DNA of 64,000 nt. Source: CAVPEW01 sp963703565. Its GTDB lineage: Bacteria; Actinomycetota; Acidimicrobiia; Acidimicrobiales; VFJN01. The DNA is taken from NCBI GenBank assembly GCA_963703565.1, contig CAVPEW010000034.1, positions 14,143 to 78,142 of the forward strand. Reading direction: 5' to 3'. A program made the translations under genes and the position numbers. Positions 17,108-28,510 of this stretch are shown one piece after another. The notes under the pieces are model-generated. The model saw only the letters and a list, made by a program, of their open reading frames with translations, was not told where the DNA came from and did no database searches. How positions within the stretch are numbered: the stretch's first letter is position 1; every line of letters begins with the position of its first letter.

Positions 17108-18967
17108 CGGCGGCCGGCTCCGCGCAGCGCGGCGTGGACGTTGTCGGCCACGGCGTCGGGCAGCCACGACAGCGCTCGCAGGTCTTCGAGGGAGGCTCGC
17201 TGCACGGCGCGGACTCCGCCTAGCTCGGCCACGAGGCGCTTCTTGCGCGTCTCGCCGAGGCCGGTGATGCCGTCGAGCACGCTGGCGGTCATGCGCTTGG
17301 CTCGTAGCTGGCGGTGATAGGTGATGGCGAAGCGGTGGGCTTCGTCGCGGATCCGCTGGAGCAGGTGCAGGGCCTCGGAGCCTCGCGGGAGCACGACCGG
17401 GTCGGCCTGACCGGGCAGGTAGACCTCCTCGAAGCGCTTGGCGAGCGAGGCGGCGGGGATGTCGGCGAGGTCGAGCGACTCGAGCACCCGGGTCGCGACC
17501 GAGAGCTGGCCCTTGCCCCCGTCGACGAGCAGGAGCTGGGGCGGGTAGGCGAAGCGCCCGGGCCGCTCCCCCACCGGCCGGTCCCGTTCGGCGAGGTAGG
17601 CGGTGAGGCGGCGGGTGAGGACCTCCTCCATGGCGGCGAAGTCGTCGTTGCCGGCGACGCCTCTGATCTTGAACCGGCGGTACTCCGAGGGTCGCGGCAG
17701 CCCGTCCTCGAGCACCACCATCGAACCCACGTAGTCGCTGCCCTGCAGGTGGCTCATGTCGTAGCACTCGATGCGCAGCGGGGCTTCGGGCAGCCCCAGC
17801 TGGTCGCGCAGGTCGTTGAGCGCGCGGGCTCGGCTGTTGTGGTCCGCGGCCCGTCGCAGCCGGTGCCGGGAGAAGCTCCTCGACGGCGTTGCGGGTGACG
17901 GTGGACTGCAGCTCGCGCTTGTCGCCCCGCTTGGGCACCCGCAGGTTGACGGGCCCGCCCCGCACGGCGACGAGCCAGTCGTGGTACAGCTCCGGGTCGT
18001 CTGGCTCGGCGGGCACCAGGACCTGGCGGGGCACCCCGAGGGGGGCGTCGTCGTAGAGGGCTTCGAGTACGTCGCCCACCAGCTCGCCCGGGGTGAGGTC
18101 CTCGACCTTGTCGACGATGAACCCCTTGCGGCCCACTACCCTGCCTCGCCGCACGTAGAAGACCTGCACGGCGGCCTCGAGCTCGTCGTCGGCGACGCCG
18201 ATCACGTCGAGGTCCTCGCTGCTGGCGGCCACGATCTGCTGCTTCTCCACCGCCTTGCGCACGCTGGCCAGCCGGTCGCGCAGGCGGGCCGCCCGCTCGA
18301 AGTCGAGCCCACCCGCGGCGGAGCGCATGTCGGCCTCGAGGCGTGCGAGCACCGGTTCGGTGTCGCCGTCGAGGAACTCGACCAGGTCGCGCACCAGCGC
18401 CTCGTAAGTCTCGTGGTCGACCTCGCCCACGCAGGGCCCGGAGCACTTCTCGATGTGGAACAGCAGGCATGGGCGGCCGAGGCGCTCGTGGCGCACGAAC
18501 TTGGCGTCCGAGCAGGTGCGCAGCGGGAACGTGCGAAGCAGCAGGTCGAGGGTCTCGCGGATGGCGTAGGCGTGCCCGTAGGGCCCGAAGTAGCGAACGC
18601 CCTTGTGCTTGGCGCCGCGCATCACCGTCGGTCGCGGCCAGTCGTCGGACACGGTCACGGCGAGGAACGGGTAGCTCTTGTCGTCACGCAGGCGCACGTT
18701 GAAGCGCGGGTCGTGCGCCTTGATCAGGCTGTACTCGAGCATGAGCGCCTCGACCTCGTTGCGGACCTGGATCCACTCGACGGTCTCGGCGGCGCCGACC
18801 ATCTGCGCGGTGCGGGGCGCGAGGTTGGCGGGGTTCTGGAAGTAGTTGGACAGGCGCTGGCGCAGCGAGCGGGCCTTGCCGACGTAGATCACGCGCCCGT
18901 CGCGGTCCTTGAACTGGTACGAGCCCGGGGCGTCGGGGATCGTGCCGGAGGGAGGTCGCTGCACCAC
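17104..18967 (-). CDS. uvrC: excinuclease ABC subunit C (one frameshift)
   Basis: Dual-incision nuclease of nucleotide excision repair. GIY-YIG domain (PGSYQFKDRDGRVIYVGKA), UVR motif (AGGLDFERAARLRDRL), RNase H-like endonuclease (ECYDMSHLQGSDYVGSMVV) and C-terminal helix-hairpin-helix (ITGLGETRKKRL; AVADNVHAAL) are all present. One inserted base at GAAGCTC (17872-17878) splits the frame; without it the text reads NAVEELSRHRLRRAADHN and the protein has about 620 residues. GTG 18967 gives the usual MVQRPP-type start. The partner genes uvrA and uvrB are at 29982 and 36453. Confidence 0.9.
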
Positions 18968-19018
18968 GGACCCGAGGATACGGACCACCGCCGGGGCGAC
19001 GGACCCGTGGGTCGGGGC

Positions 19019-19408
19019 TCAGCGCGCCACGATGGGCACCCCGATCCAGCGCTCCAGGGCGGCGCGCAGCTCGTCCTCGCGCAGTGGCTTGGTGAGGTAG
19101 TCGGTGAGCCCGGCCTCGAGGGCGATCTCCCGGTCGCCGTCCATGGCCCGGGCGCTCAGCCCGATGACGGGCACGTGGGGATGTCCGTCGGCGAGCTCGT
19201 TGGCTCGGATCTCGGCGGTGGCCCGGTAGCCGTCCATGTCGGGCATCATGATGTCCATCAGCACCGCGTCGTAGGCGTTGTTGCGGCAGGCCTCGACCGC
19301 AGCCAGCCCGCCGTCGACGATGTCGGCCTCGTAGCCGAGCTTGCGCAGGGTGCCGGCGACGACGACCTGGTTCAGCTTGTAGTCCTCCACGACCAGGACT
19401 CGATGCAT
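19019..19408 (-). CDS. stand-alone receiver (CheY-like) response regulator
   Basis: 129 residues, a single REC domain with no output domain. Acidic pair in VLVVEDYKLNQ, phosphoacceptor Asp in VLMDIMMPDMDG, Thr/Ser position in VIGLSARA and switch Lys in YLTKPLRE are intact. It starts 30 bases after the hybrid kinase gene, with a GGAGAGG ribosome site. Because the kinase's own receiver lacks key residues, this protein is the likely phosphate acceptor (inference). The output is unknown. Confidence 0.9.
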   Translation of the reverse strand: MHRVLVVEDYKLNQVVVAGTLRKLGYEADIVDGGLAAVEACRNNAYDAVLMDIMMPDMDGYRATAEIRANELADGHPHVPVIGLSARAMDGDREIALEAGLTDYLTKPLREDELRAALERWIGVPIVAR

Positions 19409-19438
19409 GCTTGGGGTTCCTCTCCGGGTTGAGGGTGG

Positions 19439-21691
<2,253 letters not shown>

Positions 21692-21950
21692 GTCATGGTC
21701 TCGGCAGGTCCGGCCACCGGCTGGAGGCCCGATCCGGCTTGTTTCGCGCAATGTGAGCGATGTGCCCGCTGGTGCCGCCCGGAGCATCTCGGGGGGGGCG
21801 TCACCGGCGATCTCGGCGCTACGCTCGACGGTGCCGGCCCGGCTTCCGGCACACATCAAGGTTCCGGGGACGACATCCCCGCGGGAGAGGCGACCGGGCT
21901 GTCCCCGCCGTCCACCAACCGGAGCCCCACCTGTGGAGGGACCCGACAGC
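21692..21950. other. divergent intergenic region, kinase / nadA
   Basis: 259 bases between two divergently read genes and so the probable site of both promoters. GTGGAGGG at 21933-21940 is the nadA ribosome site. No convincing -10/-35 pair, riboswitch or RNA gene was seen; the long open frames crossing it on both strands have no protein-like content. Confidence 0.5.
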
Positions 21951-23088
21951 ATGCTCCGGCTCCAGAGACCCATCGACGACGACTACCTCGCCGCCCCACC
22001 CGACGAGCTGAACGAGCGCATCGCTTCCGCCAAGGCCGCGCTGGGCCAGCGCGTCTTCGTGCTCGGTCACCACTATCGAGCGCGACGAGGTGATCCGCTG
22101 GGCCGACGCTCGCGGCGACAGCTACCGCCTGTCGTTGCTGGCCCAGCAGCACTTAGAAGCCGACTTCATCGTGTTCTGCGGTGTGCACTTCATGGCCGAG
22201 TCGGCCGACATCCTCACCGGCGACCACCAGCGGGTGATCCTGCCCGACCTCAACGCCGGATGCTCGATGGCCGACATGGCCGACATCGACCAGGTCGAGG
22301 AGGCGTGGGAGGCCATCGGCGCGGTGACCGACGTGAGCCGCGTGGTGCCGATCACGTACATGAACTCCTCGGCGGCGCTGAAGGCGTTCGTGGGCCGCAA
22401 CGGCGGGGCGGTGTGCACGTCGACCAACGCCCGGGCCGTGCTCGAATGGGCCCTCGGCCAGGGACGGCGGGCCGGCAAGGAGTCACAGGGAGCCGCGGGT
22501 TCCGGCGACAAGGTGTTGTTCTTCCCCGACCAGCACCTCGGGCGCAACACCGGCCTGGCGATGGGCTACGAGCTCGACGACATGCGGGTGTGGAACCCCC
22601 GCTTCGAGCAGGGGGGCCTCGACGACAAGGAGATCAAGGAGTCGACCCTGCTGCTGTGGAAGGGCCACTGCTCCGTGCACCAGCGCTTCCGGCCCGAGCA
22701 CGTCGAGGCGTTCCGGGCCGAGCATCCCGGCGGGATCGTCGTCATGCACCCCGAGTGCAGCTACGAGGTGTGCCAGATGGCCGACGCGGTGGGCTCCACC
22801 GACTTCATCATCCGCACCGTGCACGAGGCGCCCACCGGCTCGGTGATCGGCGTCGGCACCGAGATCCACCTGGTGAACCGGCTCAACGACGAGACTGCCG
22901 ACAAGACCGTCGTCTCCCTCGACCCGCTGGTGTGCCCGTGCTCGACGATGTTCCGGATCGACGCCGCGCACCTGTGCTGGGTGCTGGAGAACCTGGTCGA
23001 GGGCACGGTGGTGAACCAGATCAGCGTCGACCCCGAGACGACCGAGTGGGCACGGGTCGCGCTGCAGCGGATGCTGGAGATCGTTTGA
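21951..23088 (+). CDS. nadA: quinolinate synthase (one frameshift)
   Basis: 4Fe-4S enzyme that condenses iminoaspartate with dihydroxyacetone phosphate in NAD synthesis. ATG 21951 with GGAGGG upstream. Conserved Cys residues are in NAGCSMADMAD, HPECSYEVCQMAD and PLVCPCSTMF. MNSSAALKAF and FFPDQHLGRN are also typical. The frame breaks near 22072-22076, inside VLGHHY-x-RDEVIRWAD; removing one base restores the motif, giving about 378 residues. This frameshift is the only one of the nine that cannot be explained by a GAGCTC site. nadB and nadC are not in the window. Confidence 0.88.
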
Positions 23089-23107
23089 ACGCGGTCACCC
23101 TCGGCGC

Positions 23108-23113
23108 AGGAGG
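23108..23113 (+). promoter_or_regulatory. ribosome-binding site supporting a CTG start
   Basis: AGGAGG lies six bases before CTG 23120. No ATG, GTG or TTG occurs in frame ahead of the methyltransferase motif I, so this strong site is the main reason for choosing CTG as the start. Confidence 0.5.
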
Positions 23114-23119
23114 CCGGCT

Positions 23120-23818
23120 CTGACCGGCGGCCGTGGAGCGGCGCGCCTCTCGCCACGGCTCGGCGACCACGGCTACCACCAGCTTCGCCAACTCGCCCGC
23201 GCCCTGCGGGCGGAGGCAGCCGCGCTCCCAGCCGACTCGCTGATTCTCGACCTCGGATGTGGCGGCAAGCCGTATCGCGGCCTCTTTGCCGGAAGGTACC
23301 TGGGCCTGGATCTCACCGTGGAGGGCGGGAGCACACCCGACCTACTGGCGGTCGCGGAAGCCCTGCCCATCGCTTCGTCGAGCATCGACGTCGTGATGAG
23401 CACACAGCAGCTGGAGCACGTCACCGATCCCGGGGAGGTGCTGACGGAGGCCCGGCGGATCCTCGTGCCAGGCCGGGGGACACTCCTGCTGTCCACTCAC
23501 GGCGTCTGGGTCCATCATCCCGACCCGCTCGACCTGTGGCGCTGGACCGAGCAGGGCCTGGTGCGGCTCATCGAGCAGCACGGGTTCCGGGTGGCGCGGG
23601 TCCATCGCCAGGGTGACGTTGTCACCTCGGCGTTCGCGCTCATCGCGGCGCCGTTCGCTCGGGCCACTCGCCACCGCAATCCGCTCCTGCGACTCCCTGC
23701 CAGGGCGCTGGTCGCGTTACTTAACCTCTTCGGCTACGCCGGCGACGCGATCGCTCGCCGCGTGCTGCCCCGTCACTACGCCAGCATGACCTACCTCGTC
23801 GTCGCCACTCCCACGTGA
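23120..23818 (+). CDS. SAM-dependent methyltransferase of a glycan cluster
   Basis: 232 residues, Methyltransf_11 type. Motif I ILDLGCGGKPYRGLF, acidic residue in LGLDLTVEGG, STQQLEHVTDPGEVLTEARR (motif II region) and LVPGRGTLLLSTHG are present. The pattern LDLGCGGKPYR with HHPDPLDLWRWT is typical of methyltransferases found in polysaccharide loci. The frame has no common start codon before the fold; CTG 23120, with AGGAGG upstream, gives a full domain. GTG 23318 would cut motif I. It overlaps the pyruvyl transferase gene by four bases (GTGA), suggesting joint translation. Confidence 0.78.
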   Translation: MTGGRGAARLSPRLGDHGYHQLRQLARALRAEAAALPADSLILDLGCGGKPYRGLFAGRYLGLDLTVEGGSTPDLLAVAEALPIASSSIDVVMSTQQLEHVTDPGEVLTEARRILVPGRGTLLLSTHGVWVHHPDPLDLWRWTEQGLVRLIEQHGFRVARVHRQGDVVTSAFALIAAPFARATRHRNPLLRLPARALVALLNLFGYAGDAIARRVLPRHYASMTYLVVATPT

Positions 23819-25080
23819 GTGCATCGTCGGCCTCTGCTCGACCGGCCGTCGTCATCCTCGGCACGGTGTTGCTCAACGGTGGCGACGCCGCTCTGCTCGC
23901 CGCGCAGCGCGCCATCATCGAGCAGGCGCTCGGCCCCCACGACCTGACCGTGTTCGACTACCAGGCAGCACGATCGGCCTTGCGCTACCCGGAGCTTGTG
24001 ATCCGCCAGAGCTTCGTCTCGGCTCATGGCGACACGCGGCGACTGCGCCTCGTCGCGCTCGGCGTTCGCGTCCTGCGCGTGGTTGCCGGCGCGCTCGCCA
24101 TGCGCCTCGGTGCCCGCCAAATCGGAATGCGGGTCGCCGGTCGTCACGGCGCCGACCTGGCCATCTACGCCAGGGCCGACCTGGTAATGACGTGCGGTGG
24201 CACATTCCTGGTGCCCCACTACCGGCCGTACGCGCGCTTCGCCGACCACCTCGTCGTCTACCTCTTGCGTCGCCCGCTCGTGTTCTTCACACAAGGCTTC
24301 GAGCCGGCGCGGAGCCGCCTTGATCGTCGGCTCTACCGAGCGGTCCTTTCGCGCGCAGCTCTCGTGCTCGCCCGCGGCGAGGCCTCCGGGAACGTCGCTC
24401 AAATGCTCGGCGCCCGCATCGTCGAAGTGGCACCTGACGCCGCGTTCGCGCTCACGTGCCTGACGACCCCCGCCCCGGTCCTCCCACCACGCCTCGTGGC
24501 GGTGTCGGTGCGCGACTGGCCGTGGGTGCGCGGCGGCAGAGCGACCTCAATCGCCTACGAGGCAGCGGTCGCTGCGCTCGTCGAGCATGTCGTCGCGGCC
24601 GGCAGCGCGGTGCTGTTCATCTCGACCTGCCAGGGCGAGCCCGACTACCCCTTCGATGACGCCGCTACCGCCCATCGTGTGGCAGCGCGCCTCACACCGG
24701 GGGCGCGGTCCCGCGTTGAGGTGGACCAGGCGTTCCATCGTTGGGACGAAGCTCAGCACCGGTTTGGACAGGCAGACGTAGTCGTGGCGACACGGCTCCA
24801 CGCCGCAATCCTGGCCATCGGGGCCGGACGGCCGGTGCTCCCGATCGCCTACGAGCCCAAGACCCACGAGGTATTCGATTCCCTCGACCTGGGCTGGCTG
24901 GTCCTCGACATGGACTCGCTGGACGGCGAAACCCTCATCGCCAAGTTCGAACGATTCCTGTCCGCTGGCCCGGAAATCACAAGCGCGCTCGTCGAGCGAT
25001 TGCCGGAGCTACACGACGCAGCACTCGCTCCCGCTCGATCGCTGCGCGCCATCGTGGCGGCCGCGCGGGATGCCACCTAG
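23815..25080 (+). CDS. polysaccharide pyruvyl transferase family protein
   Basis: 421 residues, PF04230-like. Such enzymes add pyruvate ketals to sugars of exopolysaccharide or wall polymers, using phosphoenolpyruvate. Recognisable parts: N-terminal ILGTVLLNGGDAALL, CGGTFLVPHY, FFTQGFEP, and the C-terminal nucleotide-type fold VVVATRLHAAILAIGAGRPVLPIAYEPK, where the Arg-Leu-His is diagnostic. GTG 23815 overlaps the methyltransferase stop. Its TAG stop overlaps the TAG stop of the convergent glycosyltransferase in one CTAG at 25077-25080, so there is no room for a terminator. Confidence 0.88.
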   Translation: MSASSASARPAVVILGTVLLNGGDAALLAAQRAIIEQALGPHDLTVFDYQAARSALRYPELVIRQSFVSAHGDTRRLRLVALGVRVLRVVAGALAMRLGARQIGMRVAGRHGADLAIYARADLVMTCGGTFLVPHYRPYARFADHLVVYLLRRPLVFFTQGFEPARSRLDRRLYRAVLSRAALVLARGEASGNVAQMLGARIVEVAPDAAFALTCLTTPAPVLPPRLVAVSVRDWPWVRGGRATSIAYEAAVAALVEHVVAAGSAVLFISTCQGEPDYPFDDAATAHRVAARLTPGARSRVEVDQAFHRWDEAQHRFGQADVVVATRLHAAILAIGAGRPVLPIAYEPKTHEVFDSLDLGWLVLDMDSLDGETLIAKFERFLSAGPEITSALVERLPELHDAALAPARSLRAIVAAARDAT

Positions 25081-26229
25081 GTCGTCAAGCAGCGCGCCAG
25101 GGCCTCCGTGGCCTCCTCAACCACCCAGCCTCCCGTGTGAATCGTGTGTACTGCTGCTGCGCTGAACTCGGCGCGCGCTTCCGGCGAGCGGATCGCCTCG
25201 ACAGCTCGAGCCAGGGCCAGCGGGTCGCCTACCGGCACCAGCACCCCACCCGCCACCAGCAGCTCCGGAATGGCCCCGACCGGCGTGGTGACCACAGGAA
25301 CCCCGAGCGCCATCGCCTCCATGAGCGCGACTGGAATGCCGTCTCTGTCGCCCTCGGCCGTCTCGATGCATGCCAGCGCCGATACCCACGCTTGAGCCAG
25401 ATGTCGACGGACCTCCTCCTCACCCAGTGGCCCGAGCAGCACAACGCGGTCCGCAAGGCCCACGCGCTCGACCAGCGCGTTGCAGCTCCTCGCGCAGCGG
25501 CCCCGTCCCGATGATCTCCAACCGCCATGAGGCATCAAGGTGCGCCATTGCCTCGATGAGCACGGCGTGGCCCTTCTTCGGAACCAGAGAGCCCACCGAG
25601 ACGATGTGGTGGAGCTCGGGCGTTGGCTGCACATCGCTGAACCAACGCCGCGGAACCCCCATCCGGAGGACCTCCGCCCTGATCTGCCATCGGCGGGCCA
25701 GCAACTCCTGGTCTCGCTGGGAGATCGACCAAACCCTGTCCGCGGCACGCAACGGTACCGGTGTGAAGTCGTCGACGAGCCGGTCCGTGTGCAGCTCGAA
25801 CGCGTGGAGCACGATGGAGCTACGGACGGCCGCATGGTGGCTGGCGGCCCATGCCGCAGCGCCGGCTACCCAGCCGAAGTGGGCGTGGAGGGTTGGATGC
25901 TGCACTGCCCCTCGGCCGCTCCACGCGAGCCCGACCACCACGGCCGCCAAGAGTGCAGGCTTGTTGTGCCAGGCGGCGTGTCGAAGCACTGCTGCGATGA
26001 CCTCGCATGAGGCGCGGGGACGCTGGACCACGGCAGCGGCCAGCCCCGCCAGCACTGCAGCCGCGCTGAGGTGCACCACCGGGACGCCGATGTTGGTTGG
26101 CACCGGTCGCTTCAGGCTGAGGACATCGACCACGAAACCTTGAGCGAGGAGCGCCTGGGCCTCCCGCCGCACGAAGGTCTGCGTCGGCTCTCCCCAACGG
26201 CTCACCACGTAGGTCACCTCGCGCGTCAC
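25077..26229 (-). CDS. GT4-family glycosyltransferase (one frameshift)
   Basis: GT-B fold transferase, probably acting on the surface glycan at the membrane face. N-terminal part VSRWGEPTQTFVRREAQAL and HAHFGWVAGAAAWAA; middle VGSLVPKKGHAVLIEAMA (acceptor/donor linker); C-terminal donor site EGDRDGIPVALMEAMALGVPVVTTPVG, with the E-x7-E motif. GTG 26229 overlaps the flippase stop. One inserted base at GCAGCTC (25482-25488) splits it; the corrected text is LREELNALVERVGLADRV, about 383 residues. Sugar specificity cannot be read from sequence. Confidence 0.87.
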
Positions 26230-27494
26230 CGGCCCACGACCGCCAGCCCTGCCAGCAGGACGACAGCCGCACCGCAGGCAGCCGGTCGTAGAAAGGTCGG
26301 TGCGTGCAGGCCTGAGGCCCTGGCGGCACGGCCGAGGAGCCACACCGTCATGACGATCATGGCCCCTGTGCCGGCAGCGGTGAGGCCTGCAAGACCGTCG
26401 ACCCAGGCGCCCACGGCGAGTGCCGCCCCGAGCCCGAGCAGCCGGACCGGGAACGCGCGAACGAGAACGTTGGCGGCGCCGGCGACCACGAGCAGCGACC
26501 CGGCCTGGCCGACCGCCATGCGCCACGGGACACCGATGACGAGCAGGAGCACCGTCGCCGGGAGGTCGTCGTACGCGCTGCCCAGGAGCTGGGCGATGAG
26601 CGGCCCTAGGCCAGCCAGCGCAACGGCGGCGAGGCAGCCGACGCCGAAGAGCCCGCGGACATGGCTGGTGAAGACCGCTTCGCGTCTCCCGAGAACGTCG
26701 GCGCGGGCGTAGTCGACCATCGCAGTCCGACTGAAGACGTTCGCGACAAGGGTCACCGGCACCTGCGCGAGGCGGAAGGCCACGAGGTAGACGACGTAGT
26801 CCTCAGCGCCAAGGAGCGCTGCGGCGACAGCGAAGTCCACGTTGGCCAGGATGAACGCCGCTGCCTGGGAGAGAACGATCAGCATTGTGCCACGACGGGC
26901 TGCGGCGTCAGCGGCGAAGGCGGTTCTCCAGCCGCGGGCGGCCAACGCCTCAGCCAACTGCTTTGCCGCGAGGGCGGCGCCGAGCAGAGCAACGCCGCTT
27001 CCAGGTCGCACGCCGGCGACGGCGACCAGGAAGGCGGTGGCACCGACGATCTGGCCTAGCACTACCGAGCCATTACGCCCGGCCCGTATGGCGCCTGCCC
27101 CCCGCACGTAACCCTCACCCGCTAGAGCCCACACGACGCCACCGCCCGCCACCAGCCAGCCCTGGTCGCCGTGGATGAGGGCTCCGATAGCGAGCGCCGC
27201 CAATAGCACGAGGCTGTTCGTGAGCCGCACGCGACGCAGTGCAGCAGCCGGCAACCGTTCGCCTGGTGGCAGAGCCAGCACCTGGTACCCGAGGCCGTAG
27301 TCAGCCAGCGTCACCGCCAGGCTGTTGACGATCAGGAGAATGGAGGCGAGCGCGAACTCGTGGACGGGCAACCAGCGGGCCAAGAGGAGGGTCGAGAGAC
27401 CTAGCGCGCCCTGGTCGACCACCCGGCCCCCGATGAGGAGGAGGTTGCCGCCAGGACGGGCAGGGCGCGCCACCCGCTCCCCGAGCGACGTCAT
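26226..27494 (-). CDS. polysaccharide flippase-like membrane protein (Wzx/MATE type)
   Basis: 422 residues with 12 or so hydrophobic segments, almost no soluble loops, and Arg-rich short turns. The N-terminal pattern (GRVVDQGALGLSTLLLARWLPVHEFALASILL) is that of oligosaccharide flippases of the Wzx/PST group, which turn lipid-linked glycan units across the membrane. ATG 27494 overlaps the glycosyltransferase stop as ATGA. The open frame continues about 400 bases upstream, but that part belongs to the GT2 gene. Placement between glycosyltransferases supports the call. Confidence 0.82.
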   Translation of the reverse strand: MTSLGERVARPARPGGNLLLIGGRVVDQGALGLSTLLLARWLPVHEFALASILLIVNSLAVTLADYGLGYQVLALPPGERLPAAALRRVRLTNSLVLLAALAIGALIHGDQGWLVAGGGVVWALAGEGYVRGAGAIRAGRNGSVVLGQIVGATAFLVAVAGVRPGSGVALLGAALAAKQLAEALAARGWRTAFAADAAARRGTMLIVLSQAAAFILANVDFAVAAALLGAEDYVVYLVAFRLAQVPVTLVANVFSRTAMVDYARADVLGRREAVFTSHVRGLFGVGCLAAVALAGLGPLIAQLLGSAYDDLPATVLLLVIGVPWRMAVGQAGSLLVVAGAANVLVRAFPVRLLGLGAALAVGAWVDGLAGLTAAGTGAMIVMTVWLLGRAARASGLHAPTFLRPAACGAAVVLLAGLAVVGR

Positions 27495-28510
27495 CCTCGC
27501 CCGACGCCGGGAGGCTGCGAGATCAGCTGCCGGACCACTCCGAACCACCAGCCCCCGGCCACGATCGCTATCGCGAGCACACCCGCCGCGTCCGCCGCGA
27601 CACCACCGCGGGGTTCCTCGGCGCCGGCGGTCTCGATCACGGCCGCTCCCGCCATTGCGGCAGCGAGCAACCCCGCAGCGGTGCGTCGTGGCGCGGCCGA
27701 CCGGGCAATGGCGCTTCCAGCGAGGAGGCCGGCAAGAGGCGGCCCAGTGAGCATGGCCCACTGGCGAGGCTCCGGGGTGCGACCGGCACGACGCCAGAAC
27801 TCGACCTTGGCCCGGCCGAAGCGATGGAACTGGCGCCAAAGGGCACCGAACGTTGACCGGGGCAGGTACCCCGAGCGCAGGCTGGCGTCGAACCACACGA
27901 GGCCGTGCTGGGCCATGCGCCGGTTCAGTTCAAAGTCCTGGTTAGTGGGGAAGCGGAGGTCCCAGCCCTGCTCCCGCCACAGGTCAGCCGTGCGGAATGC
28001 GCCTAGATAGACCGTATCGGATGTGCCGCTGCGCGTTGCCAGCCGGTAGGGCGAACCGCCCATCGACCACCGGTTGTTGAGGGCGCGGGCGATCCCTATC
28101 GACCGGGCGGTGGGGTCACGAGCTAGGGCCACCTGCGCCCCACCGACCACGGAGACCTCAGGCCTGCTGGCTAGCACCTCCACGCAGGTGCGCACGTAGT
28201 GCGGCTCTATCCGAGTCCGGGCATCCACGCGGCAGAGGATCTCTCCTGTGGCGAGTGCGAGCCCATGGTTCAGGTTGCTCGGAGTCGAACCCTCAGGATT
28301 GACAAGTACCGCCGCCGAGCCGAAGCCGAAGCGCTCGATGGCGCGCCGGGCGATGTCCGCGGTCCCGTCTTTCGAGGCGCCGTCAACGACTATCACCTCG
28401 AGCCGATTGACCGGATAATCCTGCGCGGCCACGGCGCCGAGACACGCTTCGATGTCAGCGGCCTCGTTGCGAGCCGGGATGAGCACGGTGACAAGCGGAA
28501 GCGACGTCAC
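27491..28510 (-). CDS. GT2-family glycosyltransferase, ExoA-like
   Basis: 339 residues. N-terminal GT-A domain: VTVLIPARNEAADIEACLGAV, VIVVDGASKDGTADIAR, then RVDARTRIEP carrying the metal-binding Asp-x-Asp position (as DAR) and TNQDFELNRRM acceptor motif. Hydrophobic segments occupy the last 90 residues. The pattern is that of succinoglycan ExoA-like glycosyltransferases. GTG 28510 overlaps the sugar-transferase stop; the end overlaps the flippase start. Confidence 0.87.
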   Translation of the reverse strand: MTSLPLVTVLIPARNEAADIEACLGAVAAQDYPVNRLEVIVVDGASKDGTADIARRAIERFGFGSAAVLVNPEGSTPSNLNHGLALATGEILCRVDARTRIEPHYVRTCVEVLASRPEVSVVGGAQVALARDPTARSIGIARALNNRWSMGGSPYRLATRSGTSDTVYLGAFRTADLWREQGWDLRFPTNQDFELNRRMAQHGLVWFDASLRSGYLPRSTFGALWRQFHRFGRAKVEFWRRAGRTPEPRQWAMLTGPPLAGLLAGSAIARSAAPRRTAAGLLAAAMAGAAVIETAGAEEPRGGVAADAAGVLAIAIVAGGWWFGVVRQLISQPPGVGRG

